NCBI RefSeq assembly: GCF_000717875.1 | Contig: NZ_JOCT01000025.1 | Span: 47,115 to 111,114, forward strand | Source of the DNA: Streptomyces sp. NRRL S-455 | Lineage (GTDB): Bacteria; Actinomycetota; Actinomycetes; Streptomycetales; Streptomycetaceae | DNA length: 64,000 nt | Direction of reading: 5' to 3' | In this document: in pieces, positions 16,929-24,572 of the stretch | Position numbering within the stretch: the stretch's first letter is position 1 | Layout of the letters: each line of letters starts with the position of its first letter | Program-made: the position numbers and the translations under genes | Notes under the pieces: model-generated | Seen by the model: the letters and a program-made list of their open reading frames with translations, nothing else | Told to the model about the DNA's origin: nothing | Databases searched by the model: none

Positions 16929-17696
16929 TCAGACCCAGACGCCGCGGTCCTCCATGACCTTGCGCAACGTGTCGATGTGATCGGTCATGATGCCATCCAC
17001 GCCCAGGTCCAGGAGCCGGTGCATGCGCTCCGGTTCGTTGACGGTCCACACGTGTACCTGGAGCCCGCGCGCGTGGGCGGCGTGGAGGAAGCGGTGGTCC
17101 ACGACCTGGATGCCGGACTGTGTCTCCGGGACCTGTGCGGCGACCGCCGAGCGGCGCACCGCCGCCGGCAGCCCCCAGGAGCGCAGCCGCAGGTTGAGCA
17201 CGCCCCGGGTGCCGTACGACGTGGCCAGGCGCGGGCCCGCCAGCCGCTGGGCGCGCACCACACGCGCCTCGGAGAACGAACCGAGGCAGATCCGGTCCCA
17301 GGAGTTCGTCCGGCCGACCAGGTCCAGGAAGGGCAGCAGGGCGGCCTCCGCCTTGACGTCGACGTTCCAGCGCACCTCGGGGAAGGTCTCCAGGAGCTCC
17401 TCGAAGAGCGGCACCGGTTCCGCGCCTGCCACGCGCGCCCGCCGTACCTCCTGCCAGGGCAGGTCGGCGACCCGGCCCGCCCCGTCCGTCACACGGTCCA
17501 GGGTCGCGTCGTGGAAGGCGACGAGCTTGCCGTCCCGCGAGGCGTGGACATCGGTCTCGATGTACCGGTAGCCCGCCTCGACCGCGCACCGGAACTGCCG
17601 CACGGTGTTCTCCAGGCCGTCCGCGGCCCCGCCCCGGTGGGCGAAGGGGATCGGGCCGGGATGGTCGAGGTAGGGGTGGCGTATCCGCGAGGTCAC
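16929..17696 (-). CDS. Glycerophosphodiester phosphodiesterase family protein
   Basis: A 255-residue cytosolic GDPD enzyme. The key pair FAHRGGAADGLENT (catalytic His, substrate Glu) and YIETDVHASRDGKLVAFHDATLDRVTDG (metal ligands and second His) is intact near residues 17-70. Conserved later segments are NVDVKAE, VHVWTVNEPERMHRLLDLGVDGIMTDH. Such enzymes hydrolyse glycerophosphodiesters to glycerol-3-phosphate and an alcohol, recycling phospholipid head groups. No signal peptide is seen. The GTG start at 17696 overlaps the stop of the upstream membrane-protein gene by 4 bp, showing translational coupling. Confidence 0.92.
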   Translation of the reverse strand: MTSRIRHPYLDHPGPIPFAHRGGAADGLENTVRQFRCAVEAGYRYIETDVHASRDGKLVAFHDATLDRVTDGAGRVADLPWQEVRRARVAGAEPVPLFEELLETFPEVRWNVDVKAEAALLPFLDLVGRTNSWDRICLGSFSEARVVRAQRLAGPRLATSYGTRGVLNLRLRSWGLPAAVRRSAVAAQVPETQSGIQVVDHRFLHAAHARGLQVHVWTVNEPERMHRLLDLGVDGIMTDHIDTLRKVMEDRGVWV

Positions 17697-18346
17697 GGTC
17701 GCAGTATCGCTCCTCGTGGTTGACCGGTGGCAACGACCGTGCTGCCGCCGGATGCAGAGGGGACGGCGAACACCCGCAGGAACAGCTGGGCGAGGGGGCC
17801 GATGGACACCGCGTAGAGCAGGGTGCCGATGCCGACGGTGCCGCCCAGGGCGAAGCCGGTCGCCACCACCGTGAGCTCGATGCCCGTGCGCACCAGGCGG
17901 ATCGAGACGCCGGTGAGCCGGTGCAGCCCCGTCATCAGACCGTCCCGCGGTCCCGGGCCGAAGCGCGCCGCGATGTAGAGGCCGGTCGCCGCGCCGTTCA
18001 GGACGATTCCCACGACCATCAGCGTCCCGCGCGTCGCCAGGCCGTGCGCGTCGGGCGCCAGGGCCAGTGTCGCGTCCATCGCCATGCCGATGACCAGCAC
18101 GTTGGAGACCGTTCCCAGGCCCGGCCGCTGGCGCAGCGGGATCCACGCGAGCAGCACCGCCGCGCCCACGATGGTCAGCACCACTCCGATCGACAGCCCC
18201 GTCCGCTCGGCGATGCCCTGGTGCAGCACGTTCCACGGCTCCAGGCCGAGCCCCGACCGGACGAGCAGCGCCGAACTCGCGCCGTACAGCGCGAGACCGG
18301 CGTAGAGCTGGGTCAGTCGCCGACCGAGACGGCGCTGCGTGGACAT
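17693..18346 (-). CDS. yczE: YczE/YitT-type integral membrane protein
   Basis: The 217-residue product has about five hydrophobic helices. It contains the family-like stretch SGLGLEPWNVLHQGIAERTGLSIG and ARFGPGPRDGLMTGLHR, both typical of the YczE/YyaS group. Its function is not established. The gene sits head-to-head with a MocR-type regulator, the arrangement described for yczR-yczE pairs, so the neighbour probably controls it. The ATG follows GGGGGCACCTC. The stop overlaps the start of the GDPD gene (GTGA), so the two are cotranslated. Confidence 0.85.
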   Translation of the reverse strand: MSTQRRLGRRLTQLYAGLALYGASSALLVRSGLGLEPWNVLHQGIAERTGLSIGVVLTIVGAAVLLAWIPLRQRPGLGTVSNVLVIGMAMDATLALAPDAHGLATRGTLMVVGIVLNGAATGLYIAARFGPGPRDGLMTGLHRLTGVSIRLVRTGIELTVVATGFALGGTVGIGTLLYAVSIGPLAQLFLRVFAVPSASGGSTVVATGQPRGAILRP

Positions 18347-18367
18347 GAGGTGCCCCCCTGTGGTGGT

Positions 18368-18442
18368 AGTGGACTGATGCATGACACCCTGTGGCGTGGA
18401 TGGAGGGGCCATCCATGGCCAATCCGGGGAAGGTGGACTGAT
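18368..18442. promoter_or_regulatory. Direct repeats GTGGACTGAT between yczE and its MocR regulator
   Basis: GTGGACTGAT occurs at 18369-18378 and again, same orientation, at 18433-18442, 64 bp apart. Between them is GGGGCCATCCATGGCC. MocR regulators (for example PdxR, with its AAAGTGGW-CTA motif) bind repeated GTGG-CT boxes in their own divergent promoter regions, so these are likely operator halves. Confidence 0.55.
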
Positions 18443-18446
18443 TTCC

Positions 18447-19946
18447 ATGGCGCAGTGGACCTCTGCCGTGGGCGCGGCGCAGCTCGCCCGGCTGCTCAAC
18501 TCCCAGCAGGACCGCCCTGCGGGGCCCGGCACCCGCCGTCCGCCGGCCTATCGTGCGCTCGCCGACGGCATCCGCCTGCTGGTGCTCGAAGGGCGCGTCC
18601 CGGTGGCCGCCCGGCTGCCCGCCGAGCGCGAACTCGCGCTGTCCCTGTCGGTGAGCCGTACCACGGTCGCCGCCGCGTACGAGGCGCTGCGCACCGAGGG
18701 GTTCCTGGAGTCCCGGCGGGGCGCGGGCAGTTGGACCGCGGTACCGGCCGGGAACCCGCTGCCCGCCCGCGGCCTGGAACCGCTGCCGCCCGAGGCCCTG
18801 GGGTCGATGATCGACCTGGGCTGCGCGGCGCTTCCGGCCCCCGAGCCGTGGCTGACCCGGGCCGTTCAGGGGGCGCTCGAGGAACTGCCGCCGTACGCGC
18901 ACACGCACGGCGACTATCCCGCCGGGTTGCCGGCGCTGCGGTCGATGATCGCGGAGAGGTACACCGCTCGCGGTATCCCGACGATGCCCGAGCAGATCAT
19001 GGTCACGACCGGGGCGATGGGCGCGATCGACGCGATCTGCCACCTGTTCGCCGGGCGGGGTGAGCGCGTCGCCGTCGAGTCTCCCTCGTACGCCAACATC
19101 CTCCAGCTGATGCGCGAGGCCGGTGCCCGGCTGGTCCCCGTGGCGATGGCCGAGGGGCTCGCCGGCTGGGACATGGACCGCTGGCGCCAGGTCCTGCGGG
19201 ACGCCGCGCCGCGGCTCGCGTACGTCGTCGCCGACTTCCACAACCCGACCGGGGCGCTCGCCGACGATGAGCAGCGACGGCGGCTGGTGGGCGCGGCGCG
19301 GTCCTCCGGGACCGTGCTGATCGCCGACGAGACGATGAGCGAGCTGTGGCTGGACCCGGATGTGCGGATGCCGCGGCCGGTGTGCGCCTTCGACCCGGCC
19401 GGGTCGACGGTGATCACGGTCGGCTCGGCGAGCAAGGCCTTCTGGGCCGGGATGCGCATCGGGTGGGTACGGGCCGCGCCGGACGTGGTCCGCAGCCTGG
19501 TCGCCGCGCGGGCGTACGCGGATCTGGGTACGCCGGTGCTGGAGCAGCTTGCGGTGAACTGGCTGTTCGGGACGGGGGGCTGGGAACGGGCCGTGGAGGC
19601 GCGGCGGGAGCAGGCACGGCAGAACCGGGACGAGCTCGTGGCGGCGGTGCGCAGGGAACTGCCCGGGTGGGAGTTCGAGGTGCCGCGGGGCGGGTTGACG
19701 CTGTGGGTGCGGACCGGGGGTCTTTCCGGATCCCGGATCGCGGAGGCGGGGGAGCGGGTCGGGGTGCGGGTGCCGTCCGGGCCGCGCTTCGGCGTGGACG
19801 GGGCGTTCGAGGGGTACGTGCGGTTGCCGTTCACCGTGGGGGGTGCGGTGGCTGAGGAGGCGGCAGTGCGGTTGGCCGCGGCTGCGGGGCTCGTGGAGTC
19901 CGGTGGGGTGGGCGGTACGGAGGCGCCGCGTACGTTCGTTGCCTAG
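18447..19946 (+). CDS. yczR: MocR-type regulator: GntR DNA-binding domain fused to aminotransferase-like domain (YczR type)
   Basis: The 499-residue protein has an N-terminal winged helix (LADGIRLLVLEGRVPVAARLPAERELALSLSVSRTTVAAAYEALRTEGFLESRRGAG, residues about 35-95). A fold-type I aminotransferase domain follows. The pyridoxal-phosphate lysine is in GSASKAFWAGMRIGW near residue 329, with the preceding ADFHNPTGA and VLIADET cofactor motifs intact. MocR proteins use the domain as a sensor for PLP or amino compounds. It diverges from a yczE-like gene, the hallmark pairing of the YczR subgroup. The stop codon lies within the left terminus of a repeat element. Confidence 0.85.
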   Translation: MAQWTSAVGAAQLARLLNSQQDRPAGPGTRRPPAYRALADGIRLLVLEGRVPVAARLPAERELALSLSVSRTTVAAAYEALRTEGFLESRRGAGSWTAVPAGNPLPARGLEPLPPEALGSMIDLGCAALPAPEPWLTRAVQGALEELPPYAHTHGDYPAGLPALRSMIAERYTARGIPTMPEQIMVTTGAMGAIDAICHLFAGRGERVAVESPSYANILQLMREAGARLVPVAMAEGLAGWDMDRWRQVLRDAAPRLAYVVADFHNPTGALADDEQRRRLVGAARSSGTVLIADETMSELWLDPDVRMPRPVCAFDPAGSTVITVGSASKAFWAGMRIGWVRAAPDVVRSLVAARAYADLGTPVLEQLAVNWLFGTGGWERAVEARREQARQNRDELVAAVRRELPGWEFEVPRGGLTLWVRTGGLSGSRIAEAGERVGVRVPSGPRFGVDGAFEGYVRLPFTVGGAVAEEAAVRLAAAAGLVESGGVGGTEAPRTFVA

Positions 19947-20088
19947 GTCGTGTCCGCAAAGTCCCGTCGTCCGCCCGGAGGGCGGGCCCCGCGGCGTCCG
20001 GTGCGGCGAGTGGGGGCCCCTGCTCGAAGAGCTTGGGGGAGCGTGCCAGGCGTCGCGGGGCAGGCGGGACTTCGCGGAGACCGCCTAG
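19943..20088. mobile_element. MITE-like palindromic element, about 146 bp
   Basis: The ends are inverted repeats starting CTAGG: the first 24 nt of the left end match the right end reverse-complemented at 20 positions (shared core TCCGC-AAGTCCCG). Inside, CCCCGCGGCG faces CGTCGCGGGG, so the whole unit can fold into one long hairpin. It contains GAAGAGCTTGGGGGAG, the core also found in the repeat at 2283-2323. It encodes nothing and includes the stop codon of the MocR gene. A non-autonomous element mobilised in trans is the best reading. Confidence 0.5.
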
Positions 20089-20104
20089 TGCTCGGTGACC
20101 GCGG

Positions 20105-21748
20105 TCAGGACCCCTTGGTGGGCTTCGTCAGGACCGGTACCGGCTCGGGTTCCGCCGACTCGGGTTCCTGCTCCTGCTTCTGCTTCGCCGGGCCGGGCTC
20201 GTCCTCCGTGGGTTCCGGCATCGTCCCTCCGTCCGCCGGCGTCGTGTGGGGCGGGAGGAGGTCCAGAACCGCCTGGCGGTGGGCGTCCGTGGTCGCGTCG
20301 TCGTAGGGATGAGGCGTGACCGGCACCTGGAGGCGGTGGACCGGGCCCGTGCCCAGGCGGGCGTAGCCGCGACCGGGCGGGACCTCGTCGACGGGTGTGG
20401 TGTGCGGGGGCGCGCCCAGGACGGACTCGACCTGCCCGGCCGTCGCCGGCCCGAGGACGACGCGGGCGCGCGTGTGGTGCAGCACCGGTTCGCTGAGGGT
20501 CTCCATGCTGTCCAGCTGGTCGGCCACCACCACCGTCACGTTCGCCAGGCGGCCGTGCCGCAGGGGGATCTGGAGAAGGGACTGGGGGTCTCTGCGGTCG
20601 TCCGCGGCGGCCAGGTGGGTGAACGCCGTCGGGCGGTCCAGGAGGATCCAGAGCGGGCGCTTGGTGTCGTCCGGGGGTGGGTGGCCCGCCTGGTGGGCGC
20701 GGTTGATGGCGATCAGGCGGCGCTCGGTCTCGTGCGCGGCCCACTCCAGGCTCGCCAGTACCCCGGCGAGCCCGCACTCGACGGCCAGGACGCCGTCCCG
20801 TCCGGTCAGGCAGGCGTACTCGCCGGTGCCGCCACCGTCGACGATCACCACGTCGCCGTGCTGGAGGGCCTGCAGGGCGACGGACCGCAGCAGCGTGGAC
20901 GTGCCGCTGCCCGGCTGGGCGAGGGCGAGCAGGTGGGGTTCGGTGGAGCGCGGGCCGGTGCGCCAGACGACCGGGGGCACGTCCCGTCGCTGTTCGCCGC
21001 AGGTCACGGGAAGCGTGCGCCGCACCCGGGTCTGGTCGGTGAAGCCGAGGACGATCTCGCCGGGAGCCGTGACGAAACGTTGGGCGGTGATGTCGGTGGC
21101 CAGTGGCGTGAGCACGCTGACCGTCAACTGGTTGCCCTCCTCGTCCCACAGGAAGTGGTATTCGCGGCCACGGCCCGACTTGGCCGCCAGAAGGTGTTCG
21201 ATCCGGGCCCGGGCCTCGGGCTCGCCGTCGGCGAAGTACGCCGGGTAGCGCACCACCAGATGCGAGATCCGGGCACCACCGTCGAACGCGTAGGTGGGAA
21301 AGACCTTGTCCCAGGCGCCGCCGTGCGTATAGAGCGGCTCGGGGTCCTCGGCGGTGGAGAAGTAGGGCACGAGCGCCTCGTACAGCGACGTCAGGCGCTG
21401 GGACTGCGACTCGTCGGGCCCGTCGGTTGCCGCCGCGGCGCGGTCCCTGCCCTGCCAGGCCGCCGAAGCCATCAGCGTGATGGCGGCGAGCAGGGGCCCG
21501 TACGGCACCAGCGCCACGACCAGGATCGCGGAGGCCATCAGGAACAGCAGCGCCCCCCGTCTCTCCTTGGGGGTCTCCGCCCATCTGCGCCGCCCGGCCG
21601 CTGCCAGCCGGCGCAGACCCCGCGTGATCGTGATCAGCGGGTGGAGGACGTCGGTGGCGCTGTCGGCTGCCGTCCGGGCCAGCTCCCGGCTCCGGGCGAG
21701 CTGTGCGCCGCCGTTGCTCAGAATGCGGGGGAGGGGGCGCCGGGTCAC
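20105..21748 (-). CDS. Membrane-anchored FtsK/HerA-like protein with a degenerate P-loop
   Basis: The 547-residue protein has a hydrophobic segment at about residues 66-95 (GALLFLMASAILVVALVPYGPLLAAITLMASAA), a cytoplasmic alpha/beta region, and an FtsK/TraB-like core. At the P-loop position (about residues 277-285) it reads AQPGSGTST, where an active protein would have GKST: the lysine codon is replaced by ACG (Thr). A hydrophobic strand VVIVDGGG follows. LWILLDRP and VTVVVADQLDS resemble later strands of the fold. The C-terminus is an acidic Glu/Pro/Lys-rich tail. The family resemblance is moderate; DNA pumping is doubtful without the lysine. It forms an operon with the small membrane protein upstream. 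Confidence 0.75.
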   Translation of the reverse strand: MTRRPLPRILSNGGAQLARSRELARTAADSATDVLHPLITITRGLRRLAAAGRRRWAETPKERRGALLFLMASAILVVALVPYGPLLAAITLMASAAWQGRDRAAAATDGPDESQSQRLTSLYEALVPYFSTAEDPEPLYTHGGAWDKVFPTYAFDGGARISHLVVRYPAYFADGEPEARARIEHLLAAKSGRGREYHFLWDEEGNQLTVSVLTPLATDITAQRFVTAPGEIVLGFTDQTRVRRTLPVTCGEQRRDVPPVVWRTGPRSTEPHLLALAQPGSGTSTLLRSVALQALQHGDVVIVDGGGTGEYACLTGRDGVLAVECGLAGVLASLEWAAHETERRLIAINRAHQAGHPPPDDTKRPLWILLDRPTAFTHLAAADDRRDPQSLLQIPLRHGRLANVTVVVADQLDSMETLSEPVLHHTRARVVLGPATAGQVESVLGAPPHTTPVDEVPPGRGYARLGTGPVHRLQVPVTPHPYDDATTDAHRQAVLDLLPPHTTPADGGTMPEPTEDEPGPAKQKQEQEPESAEPEPVPVLTKPTKGS

Positions 21749-21800
21749 TGCTGCCTCCAGTGAATACCTACGGTCGGGACGCGGACGGGGTGCGCGGCCG

Positions 21801-21995
21801 TCAGAACTTGATCCCGCCCAATAGGCTCGCCAGGCTCTCGCCGCCCGCCTTGATGCTCGGGGCGATGGCCGTACTGGCCAGATAGAAGCCGAAGAGCATC
21901 GTCACCACGGCGTGCGACGCCTTGAGGCCGTCCTTGCGGAAGAAGATGAAGACGACGATGCCGAGCAGGACCACGCCTGAGATGGAGAGAATCAT
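21801..21995 (-). CDS. Small two-helix membrane protein (64 residues)
   Basis: Two hydrophobic segments are visible (ILSISGVVLLGIVVFIFF and AVVTMLFGFYLASTAIA), joined by the charged loop RKDGLKASH, giving a helical hairpin in the membrane. The ATG follows GGAG at good spacing. It lies 52 bp upstream of the FtsK/HerA-like gene on the same strand, so the two are probably cotranscribed and may form one membrane complex. Small proteins of this shape often accompany plasmid-transfer-type ATPases in Streptomyces, but I cannot name the family. Confidence 0.75.
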   Translation of the reverse strand: MILSISGVVLLGIVVFIFFRKDGLKASHAVVTMLFGFYLASTAIAPSIKAGGESLASLLGGIKF

Positions 21996-22248
21996 GTGGG
22001 TTCTCCTGGTTCGCGGGGACAGTCACCATGAGTACTTCCAGGATCACAGGATGTATCCATACGATAAAAGGTGCAACTGGGTATAACTCTGACTATTCCG
22101 ACCGGCTGGTGAGCTGTGGTGATCTTTACCTCGGGCACATCGGGTCATGTGCCGCGCGAGCCAGTACCCTGGCGATTCACTCGTACGGCTGCGCCCCTCG
22201 CAGGCGTACGCACCTGACGTGACGCGCAGTGGAGAGGCGGTCCCGCCG

Positions 22249-22641
22249 ATGACCGAAGTCCCCGACCCCGAGGTCGTGGAGCTGGCGACCAAGATCTTCG
22301 ATCTGGCCCGGCGGGGACAGACCGAGGCGCTCGTGGCGTACGTCGACGCGGGCGTTCCGGCCAACCTCACCAACGACCGCGGTGACTCGCTCGTGATGCT
22401 CGCCGCCTATCACGGCCACTCCGACGCGGTGCGCGCCCTGCTCGCCCGTGGCGCCGACGCCGACCGCGTGAACGACCGGGGCCAGACCCCGCTCGCGGGA
22501 GCGGCCTTCAAGGGCGAGACGGACGTGATCAAGGCCCTCCTGGAGGGCGGCGCCGACCCGTCCGCCGGCACTCCCTCGGCCGTCGACACGGCCCGGATGT
22601 TCGGTCGGACGGAACTGCTCGAACTGTTCGGCGAGCACTGA
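22249..22641 (+). CDS. Ankyrin-repeat protein (130 residues)
   Basis: Three to four ankyrin repeats make up nearly the whole protein. Recognisable units are GDSLVMLAAYHGHSDAVRALLARGADADRV, then GQTPLAGAAFKGETDVIKALLEGGADPS, framed by partial repeats. Each shows the TPL-type turn and the final GAD loop. Such proteins act as binding scaffolds; bacterial ones have varied partners. There is no signal peptide or catalytic domain. The start is the ATG of MTEVPDPEVV. A GTG at 22219 is a weaker alternative. The 250 bp upstream, shared with the divergent small membrane gene, are unusually AT-rich for this genome and probably hold promoters for both. Confidence 0.88.
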   Translation: MTEVPDPEVVELATKIFDLARRGQTEALVAYVDAGVPANLTNDRGDSLVMLAAYHGHSDAVRALLARGADADRVNDRGQTPLAGAAFKGETDVIKALLEGGADPSAGTPSAVDTARMFGRTELLELFGEH

Positions 22642-22836
22642 GCCGGCCAGCCTGACCTGGAACGACAACGAAAACGGGGGAGGCGGTACAGGGCCGCCGA
22701 AATTTCGGTCGCGGCAGAGCGAAGTGCCGAGTCATCATGACGACGTGGTTCACGGACGTGATGGCTGGGCAGGTAGTGCCGCACCGCGCGGACCGTGACG
22801 CGGTCCGCAAGGGCCACCGACGAGAGGCAGAGGAAG

Positions 22837-22896
22837 ATGGTCTACAGCAAGCAGGAAACGGCGGGCACTCCGACGTGCTGTCGCGCGGCCAGGTAG
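22837..22896 (+). CDS. 19-codon mini-ORF in frame with the HEAT-repeat gene
   Basis: An ATG preceded by GAGGCAGAGGAAG opens a short reading frame, MVYSKQETAGTPTCCRAAR, ending in TAG. The frame after the stop stays open and runs without another stop into the HEAT-repeat gene at 22942. It could be a regulatory leader peptide (tandem cysteine codons) or the N-terminus of the larger protein cut off by a nonsense mutation. The rest of 22642-22941 contains a CCGAAATTTCGG palindrome and no other gene. Confidence 0.4.
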   Translation: MVYSKQETAGTPTCCRAAR

Positions 22897-22941
22897 TACA
22901 CGTCCCCGGTTGCGTCGACGCTTGATGTGAGGCTGTTTCCC

Positions 22942-24360
22942 ATGTTCGATCCGGTCATAGCGCCCAGCGGTACGCTGCTCGGCCTGCTCCAGCGGGGCCG
23001 CGGCGACGGCACGCTGCACGCGCTCACCGCCCCGCGCTCCGAGGCGCTCGCGGCGTTGAACCACTGCGTGCTGCACGATCCCCGCCACGACTGGCGGGTG
23101 GAGAACCGCTCCCTCTACTACGCCCGCCTCTATCTCGACCTGAACGGCGAGCTGGACGCGGTCGAGGCCCATCTCTTCGACGCCGAGGACGTCCTCGACG
23201 CCGACGAGTCACGTACCGGGCTCGCCCTCGCCGTCCTCGGCCACCTCGCCTCCTACGGCAGGCGGGACGCGCTCGAACTGCTGCGCAGGTACGCCGCCCA
23301 CGGCTCCAACTGGGCCTGGGCCCTCGACGAGCTGGCCCTCAGGGACGACGACGCCGGCCTGCGTGCCCTCGCCGCACCCGTCCTCGCGCGGTTCCCGGCC
23401 GATCCGGAGGGTGACGCCGAGCTGGCCGCCGCCGTCCGGGACGCCTTCGAGCCCCGGCCGTGGCGGCTGTGGGCCGAGGATCCGCGCGAATCCGTCGCCA
23501 CTCGCGTGCGGGCCGCCCATGAGGCAGGCTGCTTCGACCGCTGGCAGCGGCAGATGAGGCCACCCGGGCCCCGCCCCGGGTGGAGTGTGAGCGCCGTCTT
23601 CGAGTGGGCCCAGCAGGGCCTGGAACGGGGCGCGGCCCTCCACGTCCCGGCCGCCCGGTGTCTCACGGCCGTGGCGGGGCCCGATGACCGGGCCGAGATC
23701 GTCCAGGCGGCGAAGGACGGCACCGACGGAGCCCGGTGTACCGCTCTGCGCTACCTGGCCGACGGCAACGATCCCGACGCCCTCGACCTGATCGAGGGCG
23801 CCGTGGCCACCGGCTCGGCGGTCGTCGTGGAGGCCGCCGTCGACGCCTTCGAACGGATGCGCAGTCTTGCCGCCGTGGACCGGGCGCGGGGCTGGGCACC
23901 CCGGCCCGACGAGCTCGGCGCCGCCGCCGGGCGCGTCCTGGCCTGCCGGGGCGGGACGCAGGACCGGGACCTGGTCCTCGCGGCCCTGCGCGAGGCGGTG
24001 CGCGGCGAAGGCCCCGACGCACAGACCCTGTGGACCCTCGTCGACGGCGCCGGACGGCTCGGCATCGCCTGCGCCGCGCCCGTGCTCCGGCACATCTACC
24101 GCGAGACCGCCTCCTCCCACCTGCGCGGCCGGGCCGCTCGCGCGCTCGCCGCCACCGACCCCTCCTTCGCCACCGGCTTCGCCGTCGAGTGCCTGTGGGA
24201 CTGCGAGGAGTCCACCCGTGAAGTCGCCGCCCGGCACGCCGAGACCGGTGACACCCGGGTCGTCGAGCGACTGCGCCGGCTCGCCGCCGACCCTGCCGAG
24301 GAGGCCGAGGTCCAGACGGCCGTACGCAGCCGGATCGGTCCCGAGGAGACCGCTGTGTGA
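22942..24360 (+). CDS. HEAT/PBS-lyase-type repeat protein
   Basis: This 472-residue soluble protein consists largely of alpha-helical repeats with short Ala/Leu-rich helices and acidic loops. Units such as DGTDGARCTALRYLADGNDPDALDLIEGAVATG and SSHLRGRAARALAATDPSFATGFAVECLWD resemble HEAT or PBS-lyase repeats. Such solenoids bind other proteins; no enzymatic motif is seen. The start is the ATG of MFDPVIAPSG, which has GAGG 9 nt upstream. A GTG at 22927 is possible. An in-frame mini-ORF ending in TAG precedes it. Downstream, a short imperfect duplication of ACCGCTGTG-GACCCC surrounds the stop codon. Confidence 0.78.
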   Translation: MFDPVIAPSGTLLGLLQRGRGDGTLHALTAPRSEALAALNHCVLHDPRHDWRVENRSLYYARLYLDLNGELDAVEAHLFDAEDVLDADESRTGLALAVLGHLASYGRRDALELLRRYAAHGSNWAWALDELALRDDDAGLRALAAPVLARFPADPEGDAELAAAVRDAFEPRPWRLWAEDPRESVATRVRAAHEAGCFDRWQRQMRPPGPRPGWSVSAVFEWAQQGLERGAALHVPAARCLTAVAGPDDRAEIVQAAKDGTDGARCTALRYLADGNDPDALDLIEGAVATGSAVVVEAAVDAFERMRSLAAVDRARGWAPRPDELGAAAGRVLACRGGTQDRDLVLAALREAVRGEGPDAQTLWTLVDGAGRLGIACAAPVLRHIYRETASSHLRGRAARALAATDPSFATGFAVECLWDCEESTREVAARHAETGDTRVVERLRRLAADPAEEAEVQTAVRSRIGPEETAV

Positions 24361-24572
24361 CCCCTCCGCGGGAAACCGCTGTGGGACCCCCTTCGCACCA
24401 GACCGGCGGGGCGGAATCAGGCCGCCCGGGTGAACGAGGGGTGACGCACGGGTCAGGAGGGCATGGACACCGCCTGACCTGCGCGGGTGCGCCTCAGAAC
24501 GCTCATAGGACGTTCCTCGTCCGGAAAGATCCACGTTGACGCGGCCACGTCCGGCACGGCGACAACACCGGT

